Assembly (NCBI RefSeq): GCF_037975245.1
Contig: NC_092568.1
Coordinates: forward strand, 22,160,501-22,224,500
Length of the DNA: 64,000 nucleotides
Reading direction: 5' to 3'
From: Apostichopus japonicus
Lineage: Eukaryota; Echinodermata; Holothuroidea; Aspidochirotida; Stichopodidae
Part shown: one piece after another, positions 1 through 11,407 of the stretch
How the letters are laid out: every line of letters begins with the position of its first letter
Numbering within the stretch: position 1 is the first letter of the stretch
Notes under the pieces: generated by a model
What the model saw: only the letters and a program-made list of their open reading frames with translations
Databases searched by the model: none
Told to the model about the DNA's origin: nothing
Program-made: the position numbers and the translations under genes

Positions 1-981
1 TTTTTAAGCTTATCAGAAATATTCATAAATGCTATCTTATATGATTCATCAACACAAGATGCCATATGATACGCTCTGTAGGGTTGTAAGTCACGGGAAA
101 GAATTACACGCATCCTGAAAGGTAAATGCCCAAAGGAAACTCTGTAAGCGGTGGCATATCGCAATACGTCTGCATGCTCAGAATCCTGCTGATCTACGTT
201 GAAGATAACCTAGTTGGTTTCAAGTGGATGGCTGACATCTTATTCTTAAAAGTAAAAGACTTTTGGAGCATTCACCCCTTTAGCCTTAACCAAAATACAA
301 AGAAACAAAAATAAAAATAAAGGGGGGGAGAGAGAAAACAGTAATAGCTCCATCTCCCATTGTCAAATTACTTGGAAAGATCTTGTTTCCGGCATTATAT
401 ATCTTCGCTGAAATGAGTTTAAGAAAAAAAGAGAAAGTAAACCGCTGAAGGGGTAAAGTCTCAATCATTCTATCGGCCGAAAATACTTCCGAGATTGAGC
501 GAGACTTTTCTTCCATCAAGCAAATCTTTTACACCTGTAGTAAAAATATGACTTGATGATGGACGATCCATTTTCACCACAAAAAAGCTGATATGAAAAC
601 TAGTTTAGTTTTAAACCTCATCTCCATGCATTATTTTGTCGACAAGATTTGACTAGCTATATTAGCATTGCTAGAGGTTACAACAAAAGTATATACACAT
701 GAAATTGCTTTTTGCTCTAAATGGGAAACAAATTCGGTATTAAAAATTGACAACTTGTGAGGGAATGCCCAGTAACACATATGAGGAAAGTATAGTTTCC
801 TCGACCTTTATGGATACTGTAGGTGTTAGTGACCTCTCGATTTCGTGGAATCAAACCGGCCGGCTGTGAGAAAGATGATTGGCTACAACATCTGATTAGT
901 TTCTCTGCACTGCGCTTTCTTGTATATGTTTCTATATGTGCTTTATTGTGATAGTCGAGTCAGTAGGGGCCAAAGTAAATT
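1..981. other. AT-rich DNA without recognisable gene
   Basis: Both strands were read. Only short frames with no recognisable domain occur, and their composition matches the surrounding noncoding DNA. No repeat boundary or RNA gene was seen before the MITE target duplication that begins at 982. Confidence 0.6.
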
Positions 982-989
982 CTTTGAAG

Positions 990-1238
990 CAGGGGTGTAG
1001 CGAGGAATTTGCCAAGGGAGGGGCGAAACCTGTAGGCAAACTATCGTAGCGCCACCATGAGTTGGCGCGAAGCGTACAAGAAAATTTTGGCCAAAAATGT
1101 CTCCCTGGAAATGGCAATTCCCAGGCCTTGTAAGTTGCATCTAAGCATTTTCTATATTGAAATTACTAGAATATCATAAAAAAATATGCTCAAGGGGGGG
1201 GCGGTTGCCCCCTTCGCCCCCCCTTGGCTACGCGCCTG
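990..1238. mobile_element. Non-autonomous hAT-like MITE, 249 bp
   Basis: The left end reads CAGGGGTGTAGCGA. The right end, on the opposite strand, reads CAGGCGCGTAGCCA, so 11 of 14 positions match as terminal inverted repeats. The element is flanked on both sides by the same 8-bp sequence, CTTTGAAG (982-989 and 1239-1246). An 8-bp target duplication and termini beginning CAGGG are the known signature of the hAT superfamily. The interior has no transposase frame, so it would have depended on a transposase supplied elsewhere. G-rich and C-rich arms (around 1017-1025 and 1193-1225) would let the ends pair. The superfamily is an inference from ends and target size only. Confidence 0.85.
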
Positions 1239-1246
1239 CTTTGAAG

Positions 1247-3371
1247 CAAGTGACTAATGTTTGGACGTCATGACTAGGCGACGGCAGTACTGTCAAAACC
1301 TGTAAACCTCAACTGGAACCTGCAAGATGAATGCACATATTTGTCCAAGATATAGATACAGGCCCAGATCCAACAGGGATATGGGAGGTGTACACCCCCT
1401 CCCCCTATCTTTCAACCGCACACAAAAAAATTTAAAATAGTTATTAGCATAGCCTTGAGTCTAAGAACTATATAACCTAAATATACCTCAGAATATACCA
1501 TTTTACTGTTAAAATATCAGTTTTTCTATGGGACAACCCCTACACCACCCCCACCCCCCTCCCACCCTTCATACGGTCATCTTCAACAGCCTCAGAGAGC
1601 TACATTCTTGCTCGTTTATAAGTTTGGCTCTGCTTTTGATTATAAATATTAAGATTGCAACTGATCAAATAAGCTTGTACATTTAATTCAATTGTCATCA
1701 TTTTTCGTCACTAATAGACACTTTTCCTATCAGTAACGTAAAATTCACTTAAAACTCCCTCATTTTGACATGAAGTGCCTTGGACTTTTCCTCTATTTCT
1801 TACCTTTACAAAATCCGCTACCAATCTAGATCCAAGTTGACCAAACAAAGACTGCATGGTCCCAAAATAACCTGTCATGCTCTTAGTCGACCACAAAGTT
1901 CACTGTCCCAACCAATAATCAACAACAACAAAAAAGAAAGAAAGAAAAAATGAGAAGGAATAAAAATTTAAAAAATCAATTTCAAACAGAATGCAAAGTC
2001 AGACAAAAGCGATAAAACTTTTGAAAAGAGCAAATTTTTGTTTTCAAATATTTTAGACATTTCTCTGCATTAGTGTTTTTTGTCCTTATCGTTACATCGT
2101 CCTGACAGTTTGATTTTACCCAAGAGTATTTTCCGCATTGTTAACAAGAGGTTGTCGGCCTTGGAATTTCAGATCGGCTGTCATGTTATCCTGCGACGAG
2201 TCCTCGGGAAATATTTCTACCGTTTCGTCCGGCAAACTGTCACCCAACCAATTTATACCGCCAACTAATCTCCGACTGCCAATGCCTCAATATTGTTTTG
2301 GAAATCCTTTTTTTTTTTTTTTTTCCCTCGTATGATCGACTTTTTCTCCTGGCGTGATGATGACTCTGTGGCAGGTATATGTAGGGGCCCCCACAGCTGT
2401 GTAGTGACTCATTTGTTTTGAGGGGCTATGGAGCATGACTTTCAGCTGCTAGAGGACATTTCTTGGAATTCCCCTGCGCTACGGCTGAGCAGTCGAGCTT
2501 GAATCGAAAATAACAGAGATATGCTGGTAAACGAAAACGTATGCGTCAAAAATACCCTTACTTCGTTTTCACGATAATCAAAATTAAAATGAAATGCTGC
2601 AGAAAGTTGGGGCAGCTTTTTTCTAAGAAAAGATGAATTTCAAAGTTATCAGTATAGCTCAGCGGACAATTCTGTTTTCAAATTGGAAACCAATGTTGTA
2701 AATATATGTAATTATGTATAACTTTATTCTCAATTTCCTGTGCTTACATAGTGTTGAAGTTTCTATCAATAATTTAAAAGTTTGAAAAAGCAGTATGTTG
2801 TAATGAGGCCTTCTCTGTTATTTTAAGAGCAGCTATGACATTAATGATACACAACTTAGTGATTTATTTGATGATTAGAATAGCCATGGATTTAGGATGG
2901 GGTGGGGTGGGGGGGGGGTTGTGGGGTACAATGGGAGCAGAAGGGAAGTGGGGTACTGTAAGAGTGCTGTTTGCAGCTGTTCGATGGAGGACAGAAGTTT
3001 AAAGGATGTTTTATAAACTAGGTTACTATTTTTGCATAATTAATTCTAAATTCTTTGAATTCCTGCCTACAAGACTGTTTGTATTTGCTATATATACTCT
3101 CCTTATAATAAATGTCACAATATAAGAGAGAAACCCAGCAAACACAAGGACGTTCTTAAAACTTTTTCGTCTTTTGTTTTGACATTAATATCTGATAAAA
3201 ACGTTATGCCACATTTTTATAACGCCACATTCAATGTTATAAAAACATTTTAGAGGCTCTTTTAAAAATGTTATGATAACGTTTTGTGTTTGCTGGGAAT
3301 TTTGCCAAATATGGATAAAGTCTGTAATTATACTCTTAATCACATTGTAGTCTGCCACCTACCTCCTTGCG
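1247..3371. other. Non-coding AT-rich stretch with G/C runs
   Basis: No gene is supported. The stretch at 1360-1570 begins CAGGCCCAGATCC and carries pyrimidine-rich blocks, which resembles a decayed transposon end, but no matching second end was found. A purine run rich in G lies near 2895-2935. The short frames at 2080-2335 have no recognisable domain. Confidence 0.5.
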
Positions 3372-3378
3372 GCATATA

Positions 3379-3400
3379 ATAATAATAATAATAATAAATG
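3379..3400. repeat. (ATA/TAA)n tail of the LINE
   Basis: A run of about seven ATA/TAA units directly abuts the LINE 3' UTR. On the element strand it forms a TTA-repeat tail, the position where LINEs with short tandem 3' tails end. Confidence 0.8.
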
Positions 3401-3466
3401 AGACTTATATAGCGCCAAATCAGTAAACAAAAGTTACTGCTCAAAGCGCTTTACAAAGAAAGTAAA

Positions 3467-4891
3467 TTAATTTACAAAAGAACAAGTGAAAAAATGGGTC
3501 TTAAGTAGACTTTTGAAAGTAGAAAGTTTATAGCATGTTCGAATGTGATCTGGTAACTTGTTCCAGAGATAAGACCCAGAGTATTGGAAGCTTCTGTAAC
3601 CATAGTTCTTCAATCGTGGTTTTGGAACAGTTAAAAACAGTTTGTTGGAGGAACGAAGTGTGCGAGTTGGAGTATATGGCAAGAGAAGTTGTGACAGGTA
3701 CACAGGCCGTTCAAGATGATGAGCACAGAAGGTGAGAAGAAGTATTTTATACTGGATTCTGTAGCTGATAGGTAGCCAATGAAGTTCCTTCAGAAGTGGG
3801 GTGGTGCGGCACTTTCTTCCTTTCCTTTTCACAATACGGGCAGCGGTGTTTTGGATCTTTTGGAGTTTCTTGATGGTCGAATCAGGAAGGCCAAATAAAA
3901 GTGAATTAAGAAAATCAAGCTTTGATGTCACAAACGCATGGACCAGTATCTCGCAAGTCTTATTATCGAGGTAATTCCTCATCAAACTGATTTTCCTAAG
4001 TTGCCAATTTGCAGAACGACAGAGATTAGTAACGTGATTTTCAAGTGACATGGTCTGGTCAAAATATGCACCAAGGTTTCTAACAGTTGAGGAGATGTTA
4101 ATAGAGTCTTTACCAACAGTAAGTGGTGGAAAATTAGGTGTAACTTCAGAGAAACGTGATCGAAAAACAATAAACTCTGTTTTATCACAGTTTAGTTTCA
4201 ACTGATTAGTTGTAAGCCAAGTGTTTACAGCACTTATACAGGTTTCCATTTTATGAAAAGCATTTGGCACATCATCCTTATCGAAAGCAAGAAGTAATTG
4301 AGTATCATCCGCATAATGATGGAAATGAACACCATGGTGCCGAATAATATCACTCAACTCCGCAAGATATAAAGAAAAAAGAACAGGTCCAAGTACAGAG
4401 CCCTGTGGAACACCAGTAACTAATGGACGAGGAGACGAGAGAACATCTTCAATTTTCACCTGTTGATAACGCTCAGTAATATAAGAATTGAACCAGGATA
4501 GAACAGTACCACCTAATCGATACTTTGACTGCAGTCTTTCTAACAAAATGGAATGATTAACTGTATCAAAAGCTGATGATAAGTCTAAAAGAACTAAAAG
4601 GACAAAGCAGTCTTCATCAAGCTTGGATGTAATAAAATTATGAACTGCATTGAGGGCAGTTTCCGTACTGTGACCAGACTTATAAGCTGACTGGTATGGT
4701 TCGAGAAGATTCTCCTGTGTAAGATAATCCATTAAGCGAGATAAAACTGTCTTTTCCAAAACCTTTGAAACGAAACTCAAGTTCGAAATAGGGCGATAAT
4801 TTTTTAAACAGTTTCTATCTAAGCTGGTCTTTTTAAGTACAGGAGTCACATGAGCAACCTTAAAGGAATCAGGTACGGTTCCTGTTGACAT
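3467..4891 (-). CDS. LINE reverse transcriptase, N-terminally truncated, 474 aa
   Basis: This encodes the reverse transcriptase and C-terminal region of a non-LTR retrotransposon, which copies element RNA into DNA at a nicked chromosomal target. Visible motifs in order: NYRPIS (residues 31-36), the catalytic LDLSSAFDTV block (102-111), GVPQGSVLGP (160-169), the catalytic YADD box (193-196), and a C-terminal WNKLPD segment typical of CR1/L2/jockey-like proteins. No stop or frameshift interrupts these 474 residues. The methionine used here is internal: the frame continues 24 more codons upstream (to 4963) with family-like sequence ending in NIVNTS, so this is not the native start. The endonuclease half is missing, so the copy cannot be autonomous. 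The intact frame suggests a fairly recent insertion. The clade (CR1 or L2 group) is assigned by eye. Confidence 0.9.
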   Translation of the reverse strand: MSTGTVPDSFKVAHVTPVLKKTSLDRNCLKNYRPISNLSFVSKVLEKTVLSRLMDYLTQENLLEPYQSAYKSGHSTETALNAVHNFITSKLDEDCFVLLVLLDLSSAFDTVNHSILLERLQSKYRLGGTVLSWFNSYITERYQQVKIEDVLSSPRPLVTGVPQGSVLGPVLFSLYLAELSDIIRHHGVHFHHYADDTQLLLAFDKDDVPNAFHKMETCISAVNTWLTTNQLKLNCDKTEFIVFRSRFSEVTPNFPPLTVGKDSINISSTVRNLGAYFDQTMSLENHVTNLCRSANWQLRKISLMRNYLDNKTCEILVHAFVTSKLDFLNSLLFGLPDSTIKKLQKIQNTAARIVKRKGRKCRTTPLLKELHWLPISYRIQYKILLLTFCAHHLERPVYLSQLLLPYTPTRTLRSSNKLFLTVPKPRLKNYGYRSFQYSGSYLWNKLPDHIRTCYKLSTFKSLLKTHFFTCSFVN

Positions 4892-4977
4892 AGATGTATT
4901 GACAATATTCGTGATGAGAAGAATGAGTTCTGCTGAACAACCAATATTATACGTAAGACCAGTCTACTTTGCATATA

Positions 4978-7412
4978 GGAATCAGGGCTGATTTACACTT
5001 GAGACTGATAACCCTGATAACCAGTTTGAACTTCTTGTATGAGGCAAAACAGTTTGTAGATTTTTTCCACAACATTGCTCTTGTTATTTGAATGAATTAG
5101 GTCAGGAAGTGGTATATATGTGTGCGTGTGTATTCTAATTTTAGTTTTTATAATTATCATTACAATGTACAAATCAACGTCGCACTTTAAAATCAAGACG
5201 TATTTGCCTCCCTTTAATCTTGAAATGTGACATTTTGTTGACATATATGTGAACAGATGGCCGGGATCATCTCCAATGCCTCATTTCTCATTCGATTCTT
5301 TGACGTTACAAGAAGAGTTATATCATCTCTCTAATTTAACTTACGTCAGTTTCCGTTCTTATAAACCCATCTCATCCGATTCTCTAGCATGATTCAAATG
5401 CGCGACTAAACGAGACTTGTAACCAGTGAAAAGCTCCCTCTAAATCCATCAGCCTTCAGGTATAGGTTTTTTCCAAGTAATACAGTTAACTGCAGACTAA
5501 CCTAATTAAACAGGCAATGAACTGTACGATAGTATCGTATGAACCCACATTTACAGGGGCAATCAGGTCGTTAAATTTTCGTTCCGTATCTATATTGGCC
5601 AGATGGTGTAATCATGCTGTTTTTTTGTCCTATCAAAGGGATGGGAGAAATTTTCAATTCTCCAAAATTTATTCCATATGCAGTGGTGTATTTAAAAGCA
5701 TAAGGAAACAGGCCTTTAATAGGCATTATATCTAGTCCTAACTTTGGTACAACGATTCCCTTCAAAAGTTGTTCTTTTTTCTGTTTCTTTTTTGCATTGC
5801 TTTAAACTTTTTAACCAATGTATCTTTTTATCTGTATCGAACACACTGAATTAAAAAGCCCATCTTAAATTTGGATTACTGCACTCAATCTTATAGTCTT
5901 GATATATCATGGTCTAAGCAAAAAATATTTAATGCCAATAATGTTTTATAGCTAATTCCTGTTCAATTCCAGATATTCAGCTTTAAAGAATATGTTAAAC
6001 CCCGGAAATGCTCCTTTACAATAAACAACAAAGAATTAATGTTCACGTTATTTTGAACATAACTAAAAAAAAAAAACCACAAAATCTTTTTACATGTCAT
6101 CCACATTCTAGTACTGCCCATGGTTTTTCAGATCATCTTAACGTTGTCAAGGTAACGCCATTCCTGAACAAGCTTGACGCTAGCTTAATTAATAGCGTTA
6201 CATCATGTAAATTTTCTATCTTTGCGTCGCCTTTCACAAACCTCTGGAGAGGTTTATAATGTTTGATTGCCAAGTAAATGTGTTAGATCTTCATAGTAGT
6301 GAAAGTGAAACATGAGTTTTAATATCAGCATGGGTCGTACTCTGGGTTAGTCTACGGTATGCCGGTCAGCAGTTAATTTTCTATGATGATCAGAAACTTT
6401 GATTGAAGCCTGCAATTTGGCCAGAGAGAATTAAAATGTTACTATACTTAAATTAAACAATTGTCAATGTGCAGAGTACACAAGTAGGTTGCTCAAGCTT
6501 AAACCCTTAAAGGGGGCTGGCATACTCTGAGAATTTGAGAAGCCCTGCTCTATAGACTCTTAGCATGTGGCTAATTGGGCACAGTTAATTGACAAGGCTC
6601 ACAAAGAACTTAATAATATTGATGAAAATTATATACAAGCTGTCTTTCTTTCCAGACTAAATTGCTACAGAATTTGATGCAATCAAACAATACATATATT
6701 TCATATGTAAGGTTTCATCTTTAAATCAACAACTACTGTACAAGCCTTACAATAAGAAAATATAAATCTGACGTCTTTAAGCCTTGAAAATGTTTTAATT
6801 AAAAAAATTGAAAATTGAGTTTGAAAACGTTTTCTTTATCGTACGTCTAGATTATTGTTGCCTCTGAGACTCTAAGCTTCATTACTGATCTATGTATACT
6901 CTATACCCAGTGCAGGATATGCACCTTTATGTAGTTGAGGTTAGGCCAAACAACCCCCTTCCACCCCCGACCCCCCACCCTCCAGGTCAAAGGGTACTCC
7001 ATGAAACTTCCAGGCAGTCATGCCAATATTTCTTTTTTGTGTGTCAACTGTGTCTACAAAACTTCATACATGAATTAGGCCCCATTACATGGTGCCTTAA
7101 TTGTGACCTCTGAGGATATTAAACCAGCACATCCCATAGTAAATTATATATTTATATATTTATTTGTTTGCCACAAAAGTACAAAGTGGAGGGAAGTCTT
7201 CCATAAAGCTTAAAAGCTTAACAATGTGGAAGACTCCCTGAATAACACTCCCTAAATAACGTTGTTAATTCCAGAAGAACTATTAACTGGCCTACTCATA
7301 TGAATTTTAATATTAGTGATACCAACAAGATAAAACCATGCAGTTAAAACAAATGTTGTGTAAGAAAATCAGAAATCAGCTTACTACTGAGTAAAAATCT
7401 AAACAATTTCTT
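4978..7412. other. Non-coding AT-rich stretch
   Basis: No gene, RNA or transposon end could be supported here. Frames of 60-90 residues (for example 4993-5244 minus, 6008-6259 plus) are low in complexity or lack any recognisable motif. Short TATTT-rich runs occur near 7141-7170. Confidence 0.5.
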
Positions 7413-7490
7413 TTTTCATTCATTCATTCACTCATTCATTCATTCAATCATTCAGTCATTCAATCAGTCATTCATTCATTCATTTACTTA
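7413..7490. repeat. (ATTC)n tetranucleotide microsatellite
   Basis: Imperfect tandem ATTC units with interspersed CAATC, CAGTC and CACTC variants span about 75 bp. The substitutions indicate an older array. Confidence 0.85.
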
Positions 7491-7608
7491 ATTATTTCCA
7501 GCAAGTTAGCAATCTTTAGGAGAGTTCAAATGTTCCAGAATTCCCTAACTAGTTCTTCTTCATAATTTGTTGTTCTGAGCTATTCGTTATTTGATAGATT
7601 TCTTGTAT

Positions 7609-7755
7609 CACAGCCAGACGCGAAGTCTGTACACATTCTTTCTGTATTGTATCAAGGCCAGGCTTAGAGTGAGATCTTTTGTATTCACAGCCGTACGCGA
7701 AGTCTGTACACATTCCTGTAAGCGTATCAAGGCCGAGCTTAGAGTGAGATCCGAT
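7609..7755. repeat. 77-bp tandem duplication (two copies)
   Basis: The segment starting CACAGCC at 7609 recurs at 7686. Shared blocks include ACGCGAAGTCTGTACACATT and GCTTAGAGTGAGATC. The copies differ by small substitutions and an indel in the middle. A minus-strand frame over it (7549-7830) has two similar internal repeats, but it is explained by the duplication. Confidence 0.85.
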
Positions 7756-7762
7756 CGAGTCT

Positions 7763-7797
7763 GACCATGGAGCTATTAACGAAATAGTTCCATGGTC
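7763..7797. repeat. 15-bp stem hairpin (CCATGG-type)
   Basis: The left arm GACCATGGAGCTATT (7763-7777) and right arm AATAGTTCCATGGTC (7783-7797) pair at 14 of 15 positions, and the odd pair is G.T. The loop AACGA has five bases. A closely related hairpin lies at 42771-42799. Confidence 0.8.
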
Positions 7798-7830
7798 TGA
7801 CCAATATGCTGCACTGACGTCATGTCTCAA

Positions 7831-10192
7831 TGTGAGTCAGTGTTAGATTCAAATTTTCTGGCAGGACGGGACAACATTTCAAGCATGCTATCCCAGAAAT
7901 TAAAATTGGCGAGGCTTTAAGGGCGATACAGAGACAAAATAAATGATGATATGACCACAAGGACTGGATCCCAGTTTTCACTAAAAACTTCCTTTAACAG
8001 TTCATATGTATGAGCTTGATCTTAGTTTACATATTATATGGAAGATCTTCTACTTTCAAACTAACAGAGAAAGATTAGACTTGTAAGTATGTCCTCTTAC
8101 TTCATACTACACAATAGTTGAGATATCGAAGGAAGATTACACAGTAAAAACTATATAATGTGTGTCACTATCTAAAACATGGCTGGCTTCTATGTCAAAT
8201 TCCGATACTTTTAGAACGATTGTTTTAAGGGAATAAATGCCCTGGAAAGTATGCCCCGAGGAATAGTACAACTCGTTTACTGAATAGAAATTGAGCTAAT
8301 GTCAGGTTTACGACAAGCTTTGTCAGAGAAAATTCACAAGTCCTTTTTTCTCAATTTGAATAGATGAATCAAAAAGGTCTCATGCACCCAGAAATACAGA
8401 GAATCAGAAAGATCCTTCATATAAACCGTCCCTGTTGGAGTATTAAGAGTGCCGTGGCATCTCCAGTTCGCAGCATCCTGTCTCCTTCTCTCCTCTCTGT
8501 TTCCTTACATCTCCATCCTCATCACTTACAACACTGCTGGCTGCGAGCCAACTTTTGGATTTTACATCCGTCCGTCGTCAACTTAACTGATACTGGAGCG
8601 GATGTGATTTATATTTAGCGATACCAAAGCACAAGCAAACAACATTCTTGAAAACCTTTAGTATTAACATATAAGAAATACACATTTGGCTGTTCAAAAA
8701 TTTGATTTCTTACTCGGGGGGTGGGGGGGGGGGTGAATCACCGGTGATTGCCACAAGGGAAATGTCATAAGCTGTAGCCGGACTCTACACGCCGCACCAA
8801 TCCCAACCCCCCCTCCCCCACCCCCAAAAAAGTGGTATCCAAATAGGCAGCTATATGTTATGTCATTTGCTGAGCTCAACTATTAAATTTTAAATTGTAT
8901 TATATTAATATGAGAGTTTGTCATGGTTTACTTGAGAACAGATTATGTTAATACTATACATGAGACTGGCATCACATTTTTACACTTAAAATGCTGCATG
9001 TGTGATTATGACGTAAAGCTTTCAATATACGTACAGTCATGGATGACTATCTCTCAATTGAACTTAAATGACACTTGTTTTTGTAAAACCATCTAGCAGA
9101 AACTATTGTGTAATACATAATAACTTGAAAGTTAATGTTTTATTATTTCACTGAGTTTGCACGCCTGTAATGTTCATGCTTAAAGGGATACTCCAGTGGC
9201 TGTTTCACTGGCTAGGATGGTAGCCTACCAATAGGTTGGGGCCAAATTCAGTCTGACACATAGTACAACTGAACAGCCACATTCAGAAATGAACTTTTTC
9301 CGTTGAAAAACTTCTGAGGATTGGTCTGACGTACTTTTCAAATGAGAAACCGTTACGGAAATCATTTTAGCAAAACGAGGGAAGGTTTTCTTTCGTTTTT
9401 ATAACAAAGTATTTACTTTGTGAATAATCTTAAGGTGAAAAGATTTCATTTAAATAAATAACCTAGAAAGAAAACATAGTAACGGTAAAGGCTTTCATCT
9501 GTTTTTGCTGCGAGCGCAAAGAACTCTTACGGCGCGATGTCTTTTCCAAGTTCATCGCATACAATTTGCATTTCTTGGGATAAAACTGACCTCCTCTGTT
9601 GCAGTGTAGATGCATGTCATTGACTCATCGGTTTTCCCTTGCCATGAATATTTAAGAGTTGTATAAATACAGTGAATCAAGCAAGACATTCTTGTCAGTA
9701 CAAATAAAGGTATTGCGATTGAGAATAAATGATCACAGGGGACATTTTCTAAGAACTAAAATCATTATGATTGGTGAAATTTGATGGCTGTTTATTTGAA
9801 AACAAATGGAAGATGATGAATTTTCTACGAAACATGTTTTTTTTTTCTTAAATCTGTGAGGGCTGAGGAGAATATCGGTGCTGGTTTGTTCAATGATGTA
9901 AATTTATGTTTCTGTTTTTACCGAGGAGTGTGTCTGTATTAGCCACACTGCTCTAGTGATGTAACAAGCATCAGAAGAGATCCAATGAGAGTAGGAGGGG
10001 TTGCCAGGGTTACAGATAAGAGCTTTGTCATTGATGATTGTTGGAGAGGATATCTCCTTGTAGTTCACACACTGTATTCACTACTAGTTATTTGAGGTCA
10101 CAAGTCCCTTTTCTTAGCTCCACTCTATCCAAAGGAAAAATACCAGATAAATTTCATTAACATCGTATTTGTTTTCATTGAGGAATTTGACA
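7831..10192. other. Non-coding stretch with one G/C-run block
   Basis: No gene supported. Near 8711-8828 there is a G run, an ACCGGTGAT palindrome and a C run, suggestive of a decayed MITE but without definable ends. The region 9330-9660 is of higher complexity and free of simple repeats, with no frame of note. Confidence 0.45.
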
Positions 10193-10383
10193 AATAATAT
10201 GCTTTAGATTTCCCAGAAATAACTCAACAGGAAACAGAAAGGATACAATTCAGTAATGATGCTTTATATTACAATAAAGTATTAGTGGGAAACATAAAGG
10301 ATATAATTTAATAATATGCTTTAGATTCCCCAGAAATAACTCAACAGGAAACAGAAGGATACAATTCAGTAATGATGCTTTAG

Positions 10384-11407
10384 TAGTAGTAGTAAGTTGA
10401 GTCTCGTCTATCCGACATGCTCAGTGATTAACCTCCGCCACGTATCACGATCTTGCGCAAGGTTTATTGCTTCTTCGAAATTGTTAATATTAATGTCCTT
10501 GAATTGCGATTTTATTTTTCCAAGCAATGTAGTCACGGGCCTTCCAACTGGTTTAGCAGTATGTCTCAGTGCTTCTCTTAAAGCAACCTTTGCTGGAGCG
10601 TCCTCTTGGAGTCTTGCTACATGACCGAAAAATCTCAATCTTCTATGTGCGACTATCGATGACCAAGGTGTTTGGTTGGTTTCGTTGTAGAGCTCATCAT
10701 TTGATAACCAATTATTATTGGTCCATCTAATGTTGAGAATATTTCGAAGTAGTCTCCTTTGAAAAGTGTCAATTTTGCGATCAAGATCCTTCGTTGTGCC
10801 CCACAGTTCGCAATTGTACAAAAAAATACTCTTTAATAAAGTCTCAAAGATCCTAAGCTTAATTTTCCGGCTGATGTTTTTGCTTTTAAAAATGCTCGAC
10901 AGTGTGTTGAAAGCACCGTTGGTTATACCAATTCTTCTGTTAATGTCTTCTTCGGTCCCCAGCAAGCTTCCAACATATTTACATTTTTTCCAACTGTCAT
11001 TTCCTTTTCTTGTGATTGTAAATTTCTCAGTTTTTGTGCAATTGATTTTCAGATTTCTTACTGCCAGTTTGTCAGAGACTCGTTTTTCGATGTCTTGCAG
11101 TATATGCTGACCAGTTGATGCCCAAGAGATATCATCAGCGTATTGTTGGTCTACTGTGAAAAAAGAATTAGTGGTGGTAGTGATGTAATCATGATCAACT
11201 AACTGCGATGGCAGGATAACTGCATCGATATCATTATCATCTGATTTCATAGAGTTGGCTAGATAAGTTATAAAAAATAGTGCACTTGCACTATCTCCTT
11301 GTGGTGAACCAATGTTAGTGTTAAAAGGAAGTCCTAGTTTGCCCTCTAATTTGACGGTGTAGGAGACGTTATCGATTAGTAGTGATATCAGGTGAAGTTC
11401 GTCGTTC
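10384..11407 (-). mobile_element. 5'-truncated LINE with 13-bp target duplication
   Basis: The same 13 bases, AATGATGCTTTAG, lie immediately outside both ends (10371-10383 and 11408-11420). The element's 3' end is a short (TAC)n run on the minus strand (10384-10395), followed upstream by a reverse transcriptase frame that runs into the 5' breakpoint at 11407. Length is about 1.02 kb, so most of the element was lost by 5' truncation. The perfect target duplication and uninterrupted frame point to recent insertion. Confidence 0.93.
10408..11407 (-). CDS. Non-LTR reverse transcriptase C-terminal fragment, about 333 aa
   Basis: This is the C-terminal part of a retrotransposon reverse transcriptase, of a different type from the one at 3467-4891. 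Visible motifs: SPQGDS (about residues 35-40), the catalytic YADD (about 90-93), a KYVGSLLG block after it, a YNCELWG block, and a C-terminal FFGHVARL segment like that in many invertebrate LINE proteins. There is no native start: the frame is open into flanking DNA at the truncated 5' end, and no ATG supports a start at 11407-11409. The earlier reverse transcriptase motifs and the endonuclease are missing. No stop or frameshift occurs in the remaining domain. I do not assign a clade. Confidence 0.88.

Larger units (their letters stand above)
3379..4970 (-). mobile_element. 5'-truncated CR1/L2-type LINE
   Basis: A non-LTR retrotransposon copy lies on the minus strand. It contains the C-terminal two thirds of the reverse transcriptase ORF, a short 3' UTR and a (TTA)n tail at 3379-3400. 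Reading is open only back to 4963, then meets a stop at 4964-4966, close to the apparent 5' breakpoint. A 7-bp sequence, GCATATA, lies on both sides (3372-3378 and 4971-4977) and may be the target duplication, though it is short. The endonuclease domain and the first reverse transcriptase motif are absent, as expected for incomplete reverse transcription at insertion. The 3' UTR (3400-3455) carries GCGCTATATAAG-like and GTAAAGCGCTTTGAG-like blocks. I recall such tails as common in L2-clade LINEs and their dependent SINEs. Confidence 0.85.

Noticed and set aside
1355-1570. Possible MITE starting CAGGCCCAGATCC
   Set aside because: Only one end looks plausible; no matching right end or target duplication was found.
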